Part shown: positions 1 through 12,400 of the stretch, piece after piece | Numbering within the stretch: position 1 is the stretch's first letter | How the letters are laid out: every line of letters starts with the position of its first letter | Origin: Phoronis australis | Taxonomy: Eukaryota > Phoronida > Phoronidae | Assembly: GCA_002633005.1 (NCBI GenBank) | Contig: NMRA01000039.1 | Coordinates: 1,014,552 to 1,078,551 of the forward strand | Direction of reading: 5' to 3' | DNA length: 64,000 bases | Notes under the pieces: model-generated | The model's database searches: none | What the model saw: the letters and a program-made list of their open reading frames with translations, nothing else | Told to the model about the DNA's origin: nothing | Translations under genes and position numbers: made by a program

Positions 1-769
1 AAAGTGTAATATGTACCACTAATTTAATGTATAAACTTTGATTAAAAATATGAGGAAGGGTTAAATGTGCTTTAAAGCAGGTATCCCAACTATATATTTG
101 CCCTGGGATTAAGGAAGATATACTGAGTGAAGGTTCACAATTTAATTACAAACTGTGTTCAAGAATTGGAAAAGTTATTTTTTTGATAAATGCAACTTTT
201 TAAATGCAGAACAGCTAGTTTGCCAAATCAAACCTTAACTATTAGTCTTCATCAATTTAGCACACAATGTGACAGACGTGAAATTTCAATTGTCCAAATT
301 CTCAAATAAACATCATAATTAAGTTATTTTGGTCCGTTATCTTTATTTGTAGAGTAGAGATGTCAAAAAACCAACGTTTTGTCCAGTTGGCAAGTTTACG
401 GCAAGGTACGTAACCACACTTTGAACAAAAAGAAAAACAAATAATTTTGGCAATTATTTTTGGAGGAAATAAGCGAAGAATTACCGTAACTTGCGCACTG
501 ACAAGCTCTGGCACAGAACAAGAGTAATGTACCTGCCATACCCTTGCCCAACAAAAGAACATCAGCATACAGCCTCCAGCAACAAAATACAAAGTTAACG
601 CTGCACAGCTTGAGGTGATCCTGGTTAAGGTCATATAGGACTCTAGAAAATGTCCAAATTTGCAACATGCTATATTAGAAATGGCTATCAGATTCGCATG
701 AAAATTTAAGTTCTCCAAAACGCTGTTATTAGGATTTAAAATTGATCCAGTTCTGCATGAGGGGCAATA

Positions 770-1105
770 AAAAATATTACTTTTATGAAAAAATGAAGTT
801 GCATAAAATGAAAACTGTAATGTTCAGTGTTTCTTAAATTTCATTTCATAAATATCAAACAAAATTTCATCATGTTTTTGATATCATTGTTTTAGTATGA
901 TTGTATCTTCCTTTTTGCTAAATTTCACTAAAAACACATGGTCACATGACCCAAACAACGTCAGAGTAGGTATTAAGTAAAAAAATTCAAACTCTTTAGC
1001 CTACTTGCTTTCAGAAAATATTTTTACTTTTCTTGAGCTAAATTCTATAGTCTTTTTAGAAATCTTGTTGAATTCCCCGACTTTGTCGATAAGGACTTAA
1101 ACCAA
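770..1105 (+). repeat. dispersed repeat family R1, copy 1
   Basis: It shares ordered blocks with 41570-41960: GAAGTTGCATAAAATGAAAA, TGGTCACATGA-CCAA, GCTTTCAGAAAATAT and TTGTCGATAAGG. The orientation is the same. No coding capacity is seen. Confidence 0.65.
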
Positions 1106-1826
1106 GACACCATTCTTATAAGAGATAGATCTTACAACAACAAGTGGTTGAAATCAAAACTTGTTTTTTTGACAGAATGTGCCAGTTTATTGCACCTTCA
1201 AAAATAAGATGCAGTCACTTTAATTGGTATGAGTGTATGTCAGTACAATAACAAGAAGATGGAAGATCTGATTATTATAATGCAGTCAACACCATTATTT
1301 ATTGGTCACGTTTGCTATAAAAAGCTAATTGAAATAGGTGACCTGACGCACTCAGCAAGAAGTTCATTGGGTCATTGAATCCTTAATGTAACTCCAGACA
1401 TTTGGTCCAGTCTTTAAATGTTCACGGGTCAACTACAGTGTACAACGCAGCAGCACGTTCATTTTTTAAGAAGGGTGAATACCCTTGAAGACTCTTTTGT
1501 CAGCCGTAACGCAAGTCTAACAATAAAAATTGAAACTGTATTTATTCATATTATGCGGACTGCTCTGTCAGTCTGACTACAAATACAGTAGCATTAACAC
1601 TCCTGTCTAACACACAATTGAGCATAAAAGTGAAATTTCATTTTGCCCAATAACACAGAATTTTGTTCTTGAGTTTTGATTAAACAAATTATGAAGCTGC
1701 AGATTTTTAGATCAAAAAATGTAATATGCATGTGAAATCGATGAGAGATCACTGAAACTACTACGGTACATTTGTGAGTCATTGGAGGGTGGGGGGAGGG
1801 GGGGATTCAGCTGCTATAACACTAGG

Positions 1827-1973
1827 GTAGAGTTCAGTAACTGTCTCGCGGCTACAAAAATCTAGAAATACTAGTCAAAATTGTGTTCTCATTTAAATTG
1901 CACAGCAATATCTCGCATAATCTCGCGAAGTCTAACTTCAGTTTAGTGAGGTTCTAGCGTTACTGAACTCTAC
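1827..1973. mobile_element. MITE-like element with 15-bp perfect inverted ends
   Basis: GTAGAGTTCAGTAAC (1827-1841) is repeated as its exact reverse complement at 1959-1973, giving a 147-bp non-coding element. No clear target duplication was identified. Confidence 0.65.
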
Positions 1974-3170
1974 ACACGGATGAAACTATGAAGGAAATTA
2001 TGCTAAACTAAGAAAGACCACGAAGTGTTCAATGGTCCTCTTTTATACTGGTCAAAAAAACATCTGTAAGTGACATGTAAGATATGACATTTAGGCAACT
2101 GGGGGTTTCATGTGCAGCGTAGTGTTTTGAGTGAAACTGAGAGTGGTGAGGGCTTTCCAAGTGTCAGTGGAAACGACAAACACAGTTAACTCCACAACAA
2201 ATTCAATAAACAAACAAATCAATGCAAAAGAAAATAAACAACCAACATAAAGGTGAAATCAATTTGTGGTGACTGACAGCACCATCTAAATGTCTTCAAG
2301 TTTCTCGCAACCAGGAAAGCATTATAAATATCTCTTGTTTAGATTGAATAACATACAACAGCGTCTTCCAAATCCAAACAGCAATCTAATTGATAAACAT
2401 TCACGTAGGCCTACGTAGTCTTTTGTTCGGCCGGCATAAGAACAGCAGGTAAGTTGGCAAGGACAAAAAATCAGAGGAATAAAACTTCAGTCAGGTCTTG
2501 TAATACAACAAATATACATAACAGATATTATACTTCTAGATGGTATAGACAAAAAGCGCTTCATTGGCATCCAAATTTTGCTGAGACTTACGATACTAAG
2601 AAACAAAAAGGATTGGCCCCGACGTCAGTACGGTCACTGGCATGTCAAACGGACACACATCCGAATCCACTTGGAGGTTCGCATAAGGAAACCTAAAAGT
2701 TCACAACTGAACAATAAATACGTCAACTTAAATTCTTGACAAACCAGTCTGACTTGCACAAAGCAAATTCCACGTCAACAGGAATTTTGTACCGTACCAG
2801 CATGTAGACTATGTATGGTACCACCCCCTCAAACTCAATCACTAGTCCAAGGGAAGCAAAAGGGACTCGAAATACAATTCACTACCTGTTTTCCTTTCTT
2901 TTTCCTTAGCGTATCCATAATCCAGTCAATCTCTACGGAGAGACATGTCTCTGTGTGTCCTTCCTCTCAAGTGGTCACATTTTCGCGAAGAATTCCAAGC
3001 CAAATTAAAAGCAAATGCGGGCAGCTGTCAGCGGCACTTGCTCCCCGTTTTGCGGGAAGCACTTCACTGACGAAGTTGTATGAACTTTGCCCTCATGAAT
3101 ATATACGCCAACACGGTTAAAAGAAATTTACTTAAAAATTGTTATAATATAGAAATTATTGCCATATATT

Positions 3171-3178
3171 TATAAAAA
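3171..3178 (+). promoter_or_regulatory. TATA-like box upstream of exon 1
   Basis: TATAAAAA lies 157 bases before the start codon in an AT-rich stretch. The position would suit a core promoter with a roughly 120-base 5' UTR. No initiator or transcript evidence is available and such strings are common in AT-rich DNA, so this is only a candidate. Confidence 0.2.
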
Positions 3179-3327
3179 CGAAAGGTAAAGTTGTGTGCGA
3201 ACCCTTTTAATGACTTGCAGTTTATTTCCTATTGTGAATTTTTAATTCATTCCGGGAGGGATTTTGTAAACATGACCCAAATTAAAACTAGGTCAGACCA
3301 ACGAGATTGTACGAGGCTTCAGTTGAA

Positions 3328-3420
3328 ATGGCTTGCTCGCAGACGAAAGTCGATTCCAAGCTGCCCTTAGAAATTAAAACAAAATCTGTGGAACAAACGC
3401 TTGTACCTCTTGTAACTCAG
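3328..3420 (+). CDS. CTNNAL1: alpha-catulin exon 1 (residues 1-31)
   Basis: The start ATG at 3328 has G at -3 and G at +4, a good Kozak context. The exon encodes [20 protein letters not shown], then [11 protein letters not shown], the conserved opening of the alpha-catenin/catulin N-domain. It ends in CAG followed by GTAAGG, phase 0. An in-frame TTG codon lies seven codons upstream, but ATG 3328 matches the expected family start. An out-of-frame upstream ATG at 3272 overlaps it (see findings). Confidence 0.93.
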
Positions 3421-6400
3421 GTAAGGAGCTTGTATCGTGTTACAGTGTGTCTGCATTTAACTGTTTTATTGACGACACATCTCAGAATTTGGATGAAATG
3501 AAAGGAACATGTTTCGGATCTTGGGCTTGGCAAATGAGTGGCTCCTATCGACCACCGGGTGAATCACAAACACTGGATGGATGATTCCACAGACGGACAA
3601 CGTTTGAAGAATCGTTGACTGTATTTCTGCTCTGTGTTATTTTCATGAATATTGCAATTAGGTCAATGATAACAGTTCCAGATACATGTGTAGTCAATGT
3701 GGTGCGCTCACCACAATTTGTGGTTCTGTTGGGGTTTTGAATTGGTGGTCTTACTAAGGAAGTTGACTTCAAGTAAGGCACTTCTCTCGTGACTAGGACT
3801 TTGTCAAAGTACACGAGCAGCTCGTGGTATGTTCATTAGGTACTTGTATTGCTTGCGTTGGATCATACTCTGTGTCAAAAGCTAGGTCACTTTGAACAAA
3901 TTTTTATACTTGGTGCAATCGCTTCATTCGAGATGGTAAGCTTCCTACCACATTACCCTACTCAAAAATGTGATCCACGTTAAAACCGTATACTAATTTT
4001 CCAAATATTTTTCTTTTATCAAAAATAATTCTAAAAAGTTGGTATCATTTGCTGATAGAGTGGATGACTTTCAAACATCTTACCATAAAAATTATGTAAA
4101 TTGCACATGACAAACAGAGTCAAATATTAAAAATTGGATTTACCAAATAAAAATACGAAATCCTATACAGCTTCGAATTATCATCAATGTCTGTTCAGGT
4201 GCGCTTAATTGAATATTAATTATTTTAATGTGAAATGCTGTCTGTTAGCATATATTTACCTCATGTTGTGAATGATAACTCAGTTATTACCATCAGGGGG
4301 GTAGGCGCCAAATTGGGGAGTATCGGATACGATTTTGTGCAATTTGTCTGGACCAAAAACATGGTTAGCTAACTGATTCTTGTTCAGCGAGCAGAATCTC
4401 CTGGTTTGTTAGATGCCATTTTTTTTAGGTTGCGTAGACTTTCAGAATTGAATTACGGTATCAGTAGAAATGTGGAACAACGGAAAAAACATGTGATGTA
4501 ATGAATGTTGTGAGGACAAATAGACCAAAAGTTTCAAAATCAAAGTCACAGATTGACAAATTTGTGCCTATGCAGGTAAAAGACGATTTGCTATGGTTAT
4601 TAAAGAAATTCAGTCTCAACCCCATGTTTATGTCGATGGAGGTCAATGAATTTCATGTCAGACCTCAGCTTTCTTATTTCACGTTCAAATCAAGAAAGAT
4701 GCCAACAATGTCAAATGAAAACAAGAGTTACAAAGGTAAAGCATTAGCAGAATGGATTTGTCATTGTGTTCACCAGACTGGAGCCCAATTGTTAATGGAC
4801 GAAACAAGTTTGGCAGAAAAGTAAGAAAAACGCTTCACACCATGATCTACTATCAACGACTGTGGTGCATTGTTATTAGGGATGGAATGCCTGTTGTCAT
4901 TCTCCACGCCTACATCAGAACTTACATTGACAGAGCGAAACGTGTGTCAGACACACAAGCCGATGGTGGACCAATCAAGTACAAAAGATACTCAAATAAA
5001 AAGCTTTAAAATTCAGATTGCTGCTCGTTTTTTCATGTTGTTCACTCCTGATTTTAACACTCGCTTCCAGTGACACAATCTACAAATTCATTAGAGGCGG
5101 TTTTTAATGCTTGACATTCCCTTATACTCAAAGTCTCTCTGTGCATAGGCGGTGCAGTTCTATCGCATCAATATTGTTCTTAGTAAAATCGGAATGAAAT
5201 TTTGGTTTATTTTTGACCCGTGACAAATATAGCGTTCTTGTTGAACAATTTGTAGAGAACCTGGTTTTCTGTGGTGATTTGACAATTATGGCCAGAAATC
5301 CATTGACAATAGTTTTGCAGCAGACATGTTCAAGTGGTTGTTCTTTATGTATGAAGGTGCTGCTGCTGTTCTCTTCCTTTTGAGAAACATTAAACACAAC
5401 TGCAACATAATACTGCAGAAAAGTAAAACAATTACCAAAACTGTTATTTATGTTATTTATCACTTTAAAATGATAAAACAGAATTTCTTAATTTAAAACA
5501 GAATCTTAGATTTACTTAAACAGATTTCTGTGTTTTTGAAAGTGGCAAACCTAGGTCTCTAAATTTGCAACACTTTTTGGTAGTGTCCGTTATCTACAAT
5601 TGGCCAGTGTTTTTGATTGACTATTNAAAATAATTCTAAAAAGTTGGTTTCGTTTGCTGATAGAGTGGATGACTTTCAAACATCTTACCATAAAAATTAT
5701 GTAAATTGCACATGACAAACAGAGTCAAATATTAAAAATTGGATTTACCAAATATAAATACGAAATCCTATACAGCTTCGAATTATCATCAATGTCTGTT
5801 CAGGTGCGCTTAATTGAATATTAATTATTTTAATGTGAAATGCTGTCTGTTAGCATATATTCACCTCATGTTGTGAATGATAACTCAGTTATTACCATCA
5901 GGGGGGTAGGCGCCAAATTGGGGAGTATTGGAAACGATTTTGTGCAATTTGTCTGGACCAAAAACATGGTTAGCTAACTGATTCTTGTTCAGCGAGCAGA
6001 ATCTCCTGGTTTGTTAGATGCCATTTTTTAGGTTGCGTAGACTTTCAGAATTGAATTACGGTATCAGTAGAAATGTGGAACAACGGAAAAAACATGTGAT
6101 GTAATGAATGTTGTGAGGACAAATAGACCAAAAGTTTCAAAATCAAAGTCAGATTGACAAATTTGTGCCTATGCAGGTAAAAGACGATTTGCTATGGTTA
6201 TTAAAGAAATTCAGTCTCAACCCCCTGTTTATGTCGATGGAGGTCAATGAATTTCATGTCAGACCTCAGCTTTCTTGTTTCACGTTCACATCAAGAAAGA
6301 TGCCAACAATGTCAAATGAAAACAAGAGTTACAAAGGTAGAGCATTAGCAGAATGGATTTGTCATTGTGTTCACCAGACTGGAGCCCAATTGTGAATGGA

Positions 6401-9400
6401 CGAGACAAGTTTGGCAGAAAAGTAAGAAAAACGCTTCACACCATGATCTACTATCAACGACTTTGGTGCATTGTTATTAGGGATGGAATGCCTGTTGTCA
6501 TTCTCCACGCCTACATCAGAACTTACATTGACAGAGCGAAACGTGTGTCAGACACACAAGCCGATGGTGGACCAATCAAGTACAAAAGATACCCAAATAA
6601 AAAGCTTTAAAATTCAGATTGCTGCTCGTTTTTTCATGTTGTTCACTCCTGATTTTAACACTCGCTTCCAGTGACACAATCTACAAATTCATTAGAGGCG
6701 GTTTTTAATGCTTGACATTCCCTTATACTCAAAGTCTCTCTGTGCATAGGCGGTGCAGTTCTATCGCATCAATATTGTTCTTATTAAAATCGGAATGAAA
6801 TTTTGGTTTATTTTTGACCCGTGACAAATATAGCGTTCTTGTTGAACAATTTGTAGAGAACCTGGTTTTCTGTGGTGATTTGACAATTATGGCCAGAAAT
6901 CCATTGACAATAGTTTTGCAGCAGACATGTTCAAGTGGTTGTTCTTTATGTATGAAGGTGCTGCTGCTGTTCTCTTCCTTTTGAGAAACATTAAACACAA
7001 CTGCAACATAATACTGCAGAAAAGTAAAACAATTACCAAAACTGTTATTTATGTTATTTATCACTTTAAAATGATAAAACAGAATTTCTTAATTTAAAAC
7101 AGAATCTTAGATTTACTTAAACAGATTTCTGTGTTTTTGAAAGTGGCAAACCTAGGTCTCTAAATTTGCAACACTTTTTGGTAGTGTCCGTTATCTACAA
7201 TTGGCCAGTGTTTTTGATTGACTATTGCACATGAAGCCTAGAATGAGTATAGGTCCCTGTGACGTTAATTCAGTCGACTGATCGAGTAAGCACCCATCCT
7301 CTACTAATAAAAAATGTTATTCTAAGTGCCCATACTCGGTTTAACGTCCACCGTGTGATTTAAGTACCCAGACGAGAGCGATACTTAAAATTTTAGTAAC
7401 AAATGTATGTTTGCATTACACAGTTATGTTATGATCCTTTGGATATAGTCCATTAAGCAATAAGTAGTCATGCTCAATTCTTGGTGTAAATGTCGCTGCA
7501 TGAATAGTCCCACCATGTAAATGTAGTGTAAGGAATTACTTTGGAATTGAATTCATCATTCCCATTTGAGCAGGAATTCATGTTGTATAACAAAAAAAGG
7601 TCTGACAAGAAAACAGTGCAGGAAATAGAGTAGGTTAGTGATTTGAGCTCCGGAGTTTGTTTCATGAAAAGTGACTTAATTAAGACTTAAGTCAGAAATT
7701 AGGTCTCGCTCTCCACATAATTATGAACGAAAACTAATTAAATCTCACCTTAGTGAAAGTATAAAATCTCCTAGAGTATACTCACCAATACTAGTTACTG
7801 AGACAATATGCATGAAATATTTCTAGGCTATGGTGTGTTAATAATTGCATGGCTAAACATTTATTCAGTCATTGGGAAGTTGGAGCACAAGACAAAATTT
7901 CTGATTTCAATGCAATGTTGAGTCACTTTCCATGAAATAGACCTCTGGATGCTCATTTGGGAGAGCCTTATTCATTGCACTGTCAATGTGTCCTCTACTC
8001 CTCTCTAGGTCCTAAAAATGGATGGGAATGAATGAGAACGTAGGTTCCATAATGTGAAAGCAATTTCCAAGGTGGAAAATAGAAATTTTTGGTAGTGTCT
8101 AACAATAATACATCTGCATTATGTGTAAACTGATTGATGGTGCTTGCATTGTCACCTCCATCCATGTTAAGTACCAATAACTGTTCCAGCTAAGATCATC
8201 TAACTGATGTATGCCAACTATTCTTGATGACTCGTTTGTATTAATGTCTGACCCAACCTTCCATAAAACGAGGATAGTGTAAATAATGCTCTACCTAAAT
8301 TCACTTCTGTATGGTAAAATCTCGCCAATTTCCGACAAAAATAAAACAAAACTGACATTTTTTCATATTTCTTGTTCAAAACGTCTGGTGATAGCCATGG
8401 TATAAAACTTGAACGTACAAGATCAGACATATCTTTCTTGGAAAAAAAATGATGAAATAATATTATCTAATTAGCCATGTTGTGTCCTAAATTGATGGGA
8501 TTGTACTGTACAAAACACTCAAAAATGTTCTACTGAAAGTTTCTGATTGCTCTGCGATACTTAAGCCCCATGTTACATATTTGGAAAGTGGCCTAGTTTT
8601 ACCTCTCTTGTACCCCAAACATAAGCCCAGGCCTGTAAAGGGAGTGTATGCCAGCCCCAGTGAGGACATGGAATGAGGACCATTTGGTGTAGTTAAGAGA
8701 ACACAAGAACTCAGATTTTGACTATTAATAATATTAGTACCAACTTGGCACTAAATCTTTGAAACAAATCGATCTGCACTTTTGACCTTTGGCATTCCGT
8801 AAAAGTTAGATTCGAGTTCCGACAACTCCTTACATAATATGCTACATAAATCATCAAGAGTGACTACTGCTTCAGGTAACCATGCTTTCATTTACGTAGG
8901 TGACGGAATTGGTTTTTCATGTTTTATCACAAAAACGTTGTTTAGTATCTTTTCAAGATTATTTTGTAGATATGTCAAGAAAACTTTTGAAATAAACGTA
9001 TGTCCTGCTTCCTCTATAGCCTTGTTTGTTTTGGCACTCGCTGACATTCTTCATTTCGGAGAAAGCTTATGGTCATTTTTTATTGTTTCTTCGAAAGTAG
9101 GAATTTTTTAAAACTATACGCCCATTGCTCTATATTTAAGGGCCTATTTACAAGAACTGCAGGTGCCCAACTTGCTTTCCCCGTTTCTCCATTGTCTGCA
9201 CTCTGTGGATTCATTCACCTGGCACTCACTGTCCCAACTTAATTAGTACTCTCTGGAGCTAGTACAGATTGAGCTGATGGTGTCGATATTGGACCTCATT
9301 CCTCGATGTTAATAGGCAGGTTGCCATTGCTGCTGCCCTACGGTCCTTCTTTCCGTGTTAGAGAAAGACAAAGTGTGCTCACTTAAGAGTTTCGTACTGT

Positions 9401-12400
9401 TTTTGAACTAAACAAATCTGTAGAGCGGATCCTTGCTCTTTCTTATGGTTGACATTTTTGGCAAACGCTGTGCCGCTTATGTGGCTGACTTGCATTCCAT
9501 GTATGGAATTTAAGGTTTCTTAGGAAAGAACTGACACAAAGATGTTTATTTTTAAATGTACATTATTTGGGAGGTGTGACTCCAAAACTTTCGGTGTGGT
9601 TTTCAGAAAGCTTGTCAAAAGCACGTTTCTTGAAATACAATTATCGGTTCGTGCCATGCAAATTCGAATATTTGCCCTGCATTGTCTGTGTTTTCTTGCC
9701 TTAGCAATCTCTCTGGCTGCTAGTTATGTTAAAGTACTGGGCACAACTCTGCCTTGGGGTGTAGTGGATTTCCAGCTATTGACCAGGCACACAAATTAAC
9801 TGAAGTGGCCTCAAGTGTTGTTTATTCTCTTCCCATTGTCAGTCACTTGTTTGGTTTGCAAATGGTTAACTGCCTGCCTCTGGCAGATGCTGTTTTATGT
9901 CTGTGCAGTCTGGGTGAATCTAGTGACACACTTTGTGTCTCTACTAGATTTGCACCAGTGGTGTAAATGCTATCAGTTTCTCTTGAGATGACGCTAGCGT
10001 TTTGGCCAGACGAATGGGCTGGCCATGATGGGACCATTTTTGCTTGCAGTAAGTTTGTTTCTTCACCACTCAAATCGTTTTCACGTGAAAGCGGATGCCA
10101 AAACATGTTCACCTTGCGATGATAAACGTAGGTTTCTTTCCCCTTCTCTCGTATATTTTTTGATGTAAGTAATATGGCTACAAAAAGGCAAGCGAAAACA
10201 CCAGTCGTTTTGGGGTAACTTTTACCGTCAGCAAAAATGTCACATGGTTGGCATTTTTGCTACTTGAAGTGAATATGTTTGTGAAAACGCAAGCGATTTA
10301 GCCAGTTGTGAACGGGGTATTGTAGAGGATCAGGTCAGAGGCAGATCTACGGGAGGGGTTCAGGGGGTTCAACCCCCCCTCGGGACAAGATCAAAAATAA
10401 ATATTAAAAAAATGTCACCAGAAAAACGAAATCAGCTACTAAAAAGAAAAAAAATCTTACACGGGAGGAGGGAAACACCCTCCCGACCTTCCCTTCGCTC
10501 GGGGGCTACAAGCCTCGGATTCGCACGAATCCTAAACCCCCCCTTACCGAAAACGTAGATCTGCCACTGCAGCCTACTGAATTTGTCATGGGACTAGGCC
10601 TTTTCATAGCAACCTACCTGGTAGTACCAGAGGAGCGTTGATGTAAACTGAGGTTATTTTCACTTTTCACGGCTAATCAATGCAGCAGTTATCACAGTCT
10701 GATGCATGATACATCAAAGTTTTTAAAAAATGGTGAAATTTGAAATGTTGTATTCATGGTCAAATAAGTAAATGAAGTGAAGGATTTAAAGCAGTAGATT
10801 GCTAAATATTTACAAAATATTGTTATCAAATAATATGTCCAATGACACCAAACAAAGTTCAGCGTTCATGCGGCATCGAAGCACCGACGCTCCGTTGTTA
10901 CTGCGAAGTTAATCGATCTAGGACAACACTGCCCATAGGCTTGGAAGGTCCTTATATAGTGTTTGCATATCTTAGGTTTCACCTCAGCGGCATTATTCAA
11001 GTATAAACGAGTAAAGATTTATGACAAATTTTAACAAAAATCCATCTATATTTTTCGGCTGGCTAGATACAACCGTTTTCTTGATTGAAATTGAAAAATG
11101 AACCGAACATGAGAATTGCATTAAAGTTTGGATAATCAGTGCAGCAATGTTACTGATGTTTGTATTATGACTGGAGTCATTTAGGCCTTTGTTTCTCACT
11201 TCAGCTGATAAACAGTAAAGGGCACTACCATGTCTGATTAATGATGATCAATTTTCATCAATCAAATTAGCATCTCCCAGGCAATTAGTGTCTCATTTCG
11301 TCTGGTAAACCAGTTTTTCACAGATATGTTTAATATTTGACTGGTAACATTCTTATTTACAAACGAGTTGGATTCTAATTGAAACCAATTCAGGAAATGT
11401 AAACTTTGGGTAAAACTTCAAATTTTATTCTAGAGAATTGTGAAATAAAATGCTAGGGAAAGATGCAAGTGCCTTCTGAGAGGGAAGTTTTTTGGTTGAA
11501 TGGAAAATTCCCCGTTGCCACCACCGAACTCCCCTCAAACAGTTGCTATGCCTTGTTGGCAAAGCCTGCACTAGCTAAATCTAATGTTTTCCAGCATTGA
11601 TGCTAACCACAAAGGGAGTTGTGTGATCATTGAAGGGGAATTTTTGGGCCATAGAGGAATGGGGCCAGTACTTGGCCTCAAAATGGAGGCATCGAGGCCC
11701 TGAATGCCAAGGCAAGCAGTGCTTACTGTAGTTAATAGGATAATAGGTACTTAAATTAAAAGGATACCAATCGAAGTTATCGCCAGGTGCCACTGTTATC
11801 GTCAACAGTTACAGAGTAGTGCCGTCAATAATAACTACTTATTTTTTGCTTTAATGATAACCAATCGATTTAAAAATGAGTTTAATATCATTTAACACAT
11901 TTAAATGTTCCAAATTGTCACATTGAAAAAACTCTTAGCGTGCAGCGCTACCTTGCGACAACTTCGATGACGTCAGCGTCACCAACCCTTTACTTCAATG
12001 GTTAGTAACTACCAAAGCCAGTATAAATGGTCCAGTTAACTGCGCTGTTTACGTCGACGCTCCGCTCAGACCGGAGTTAAGTCAATATGAAAGGGCCTTA
12101 TGACTTACCTAGATCTTACTTTGTAAAATGACATAAATCCTCTGTACCCCTCGTCATCCCTTATAAGTTTTTGGGAACTTACAAGGTTTGCTAAACTACT
12201 AAGTGTGACTAACCCTTCAAGTAGTTGCAGAATACAGCTTGTATCACTTGAGTGATACATCTGAAGTATTGTGCATCAGTCGTTTGTACCGTACCTAAAA
12301 TGTAGATTCGTATGGAAATATCGTACGCTAGTACGCAAGACCAGGCAACAATATGCTAATACGAAACGGATTACTTACAGACTCTTTCACTCACTTTGTG

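Larger units (their letters stand above)
1..3170. other. upstream flank, no gene seen
   Basis: AT-rich DNA with short open frames on both strands, none with a recognisable domain or codon bias. It contains one dispersed repeat (770-1105) and one small MITE (1827-1973). Confidence 0.55.

Noticed and set aside
302-718. 138-codon open frame on the minus strand, Cys and aromatic rich
   Set aside because: No recognisable domain, no splice or codon pattern, and overlapping frames of similar length; fits chance in AT-rich DNA.
2454-3120. Open frames of 80 and 101 codons upstream of exon 1
   Set aside because: No family resemblance and no connection by splice sites to exon 1 phase.
4501-5009. 107- and 85-codon frames inside the duplicated unit
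   Set aside because: The longer frame is broken by a 2-base deletion and a new stop in the second unit; no domain recognised.
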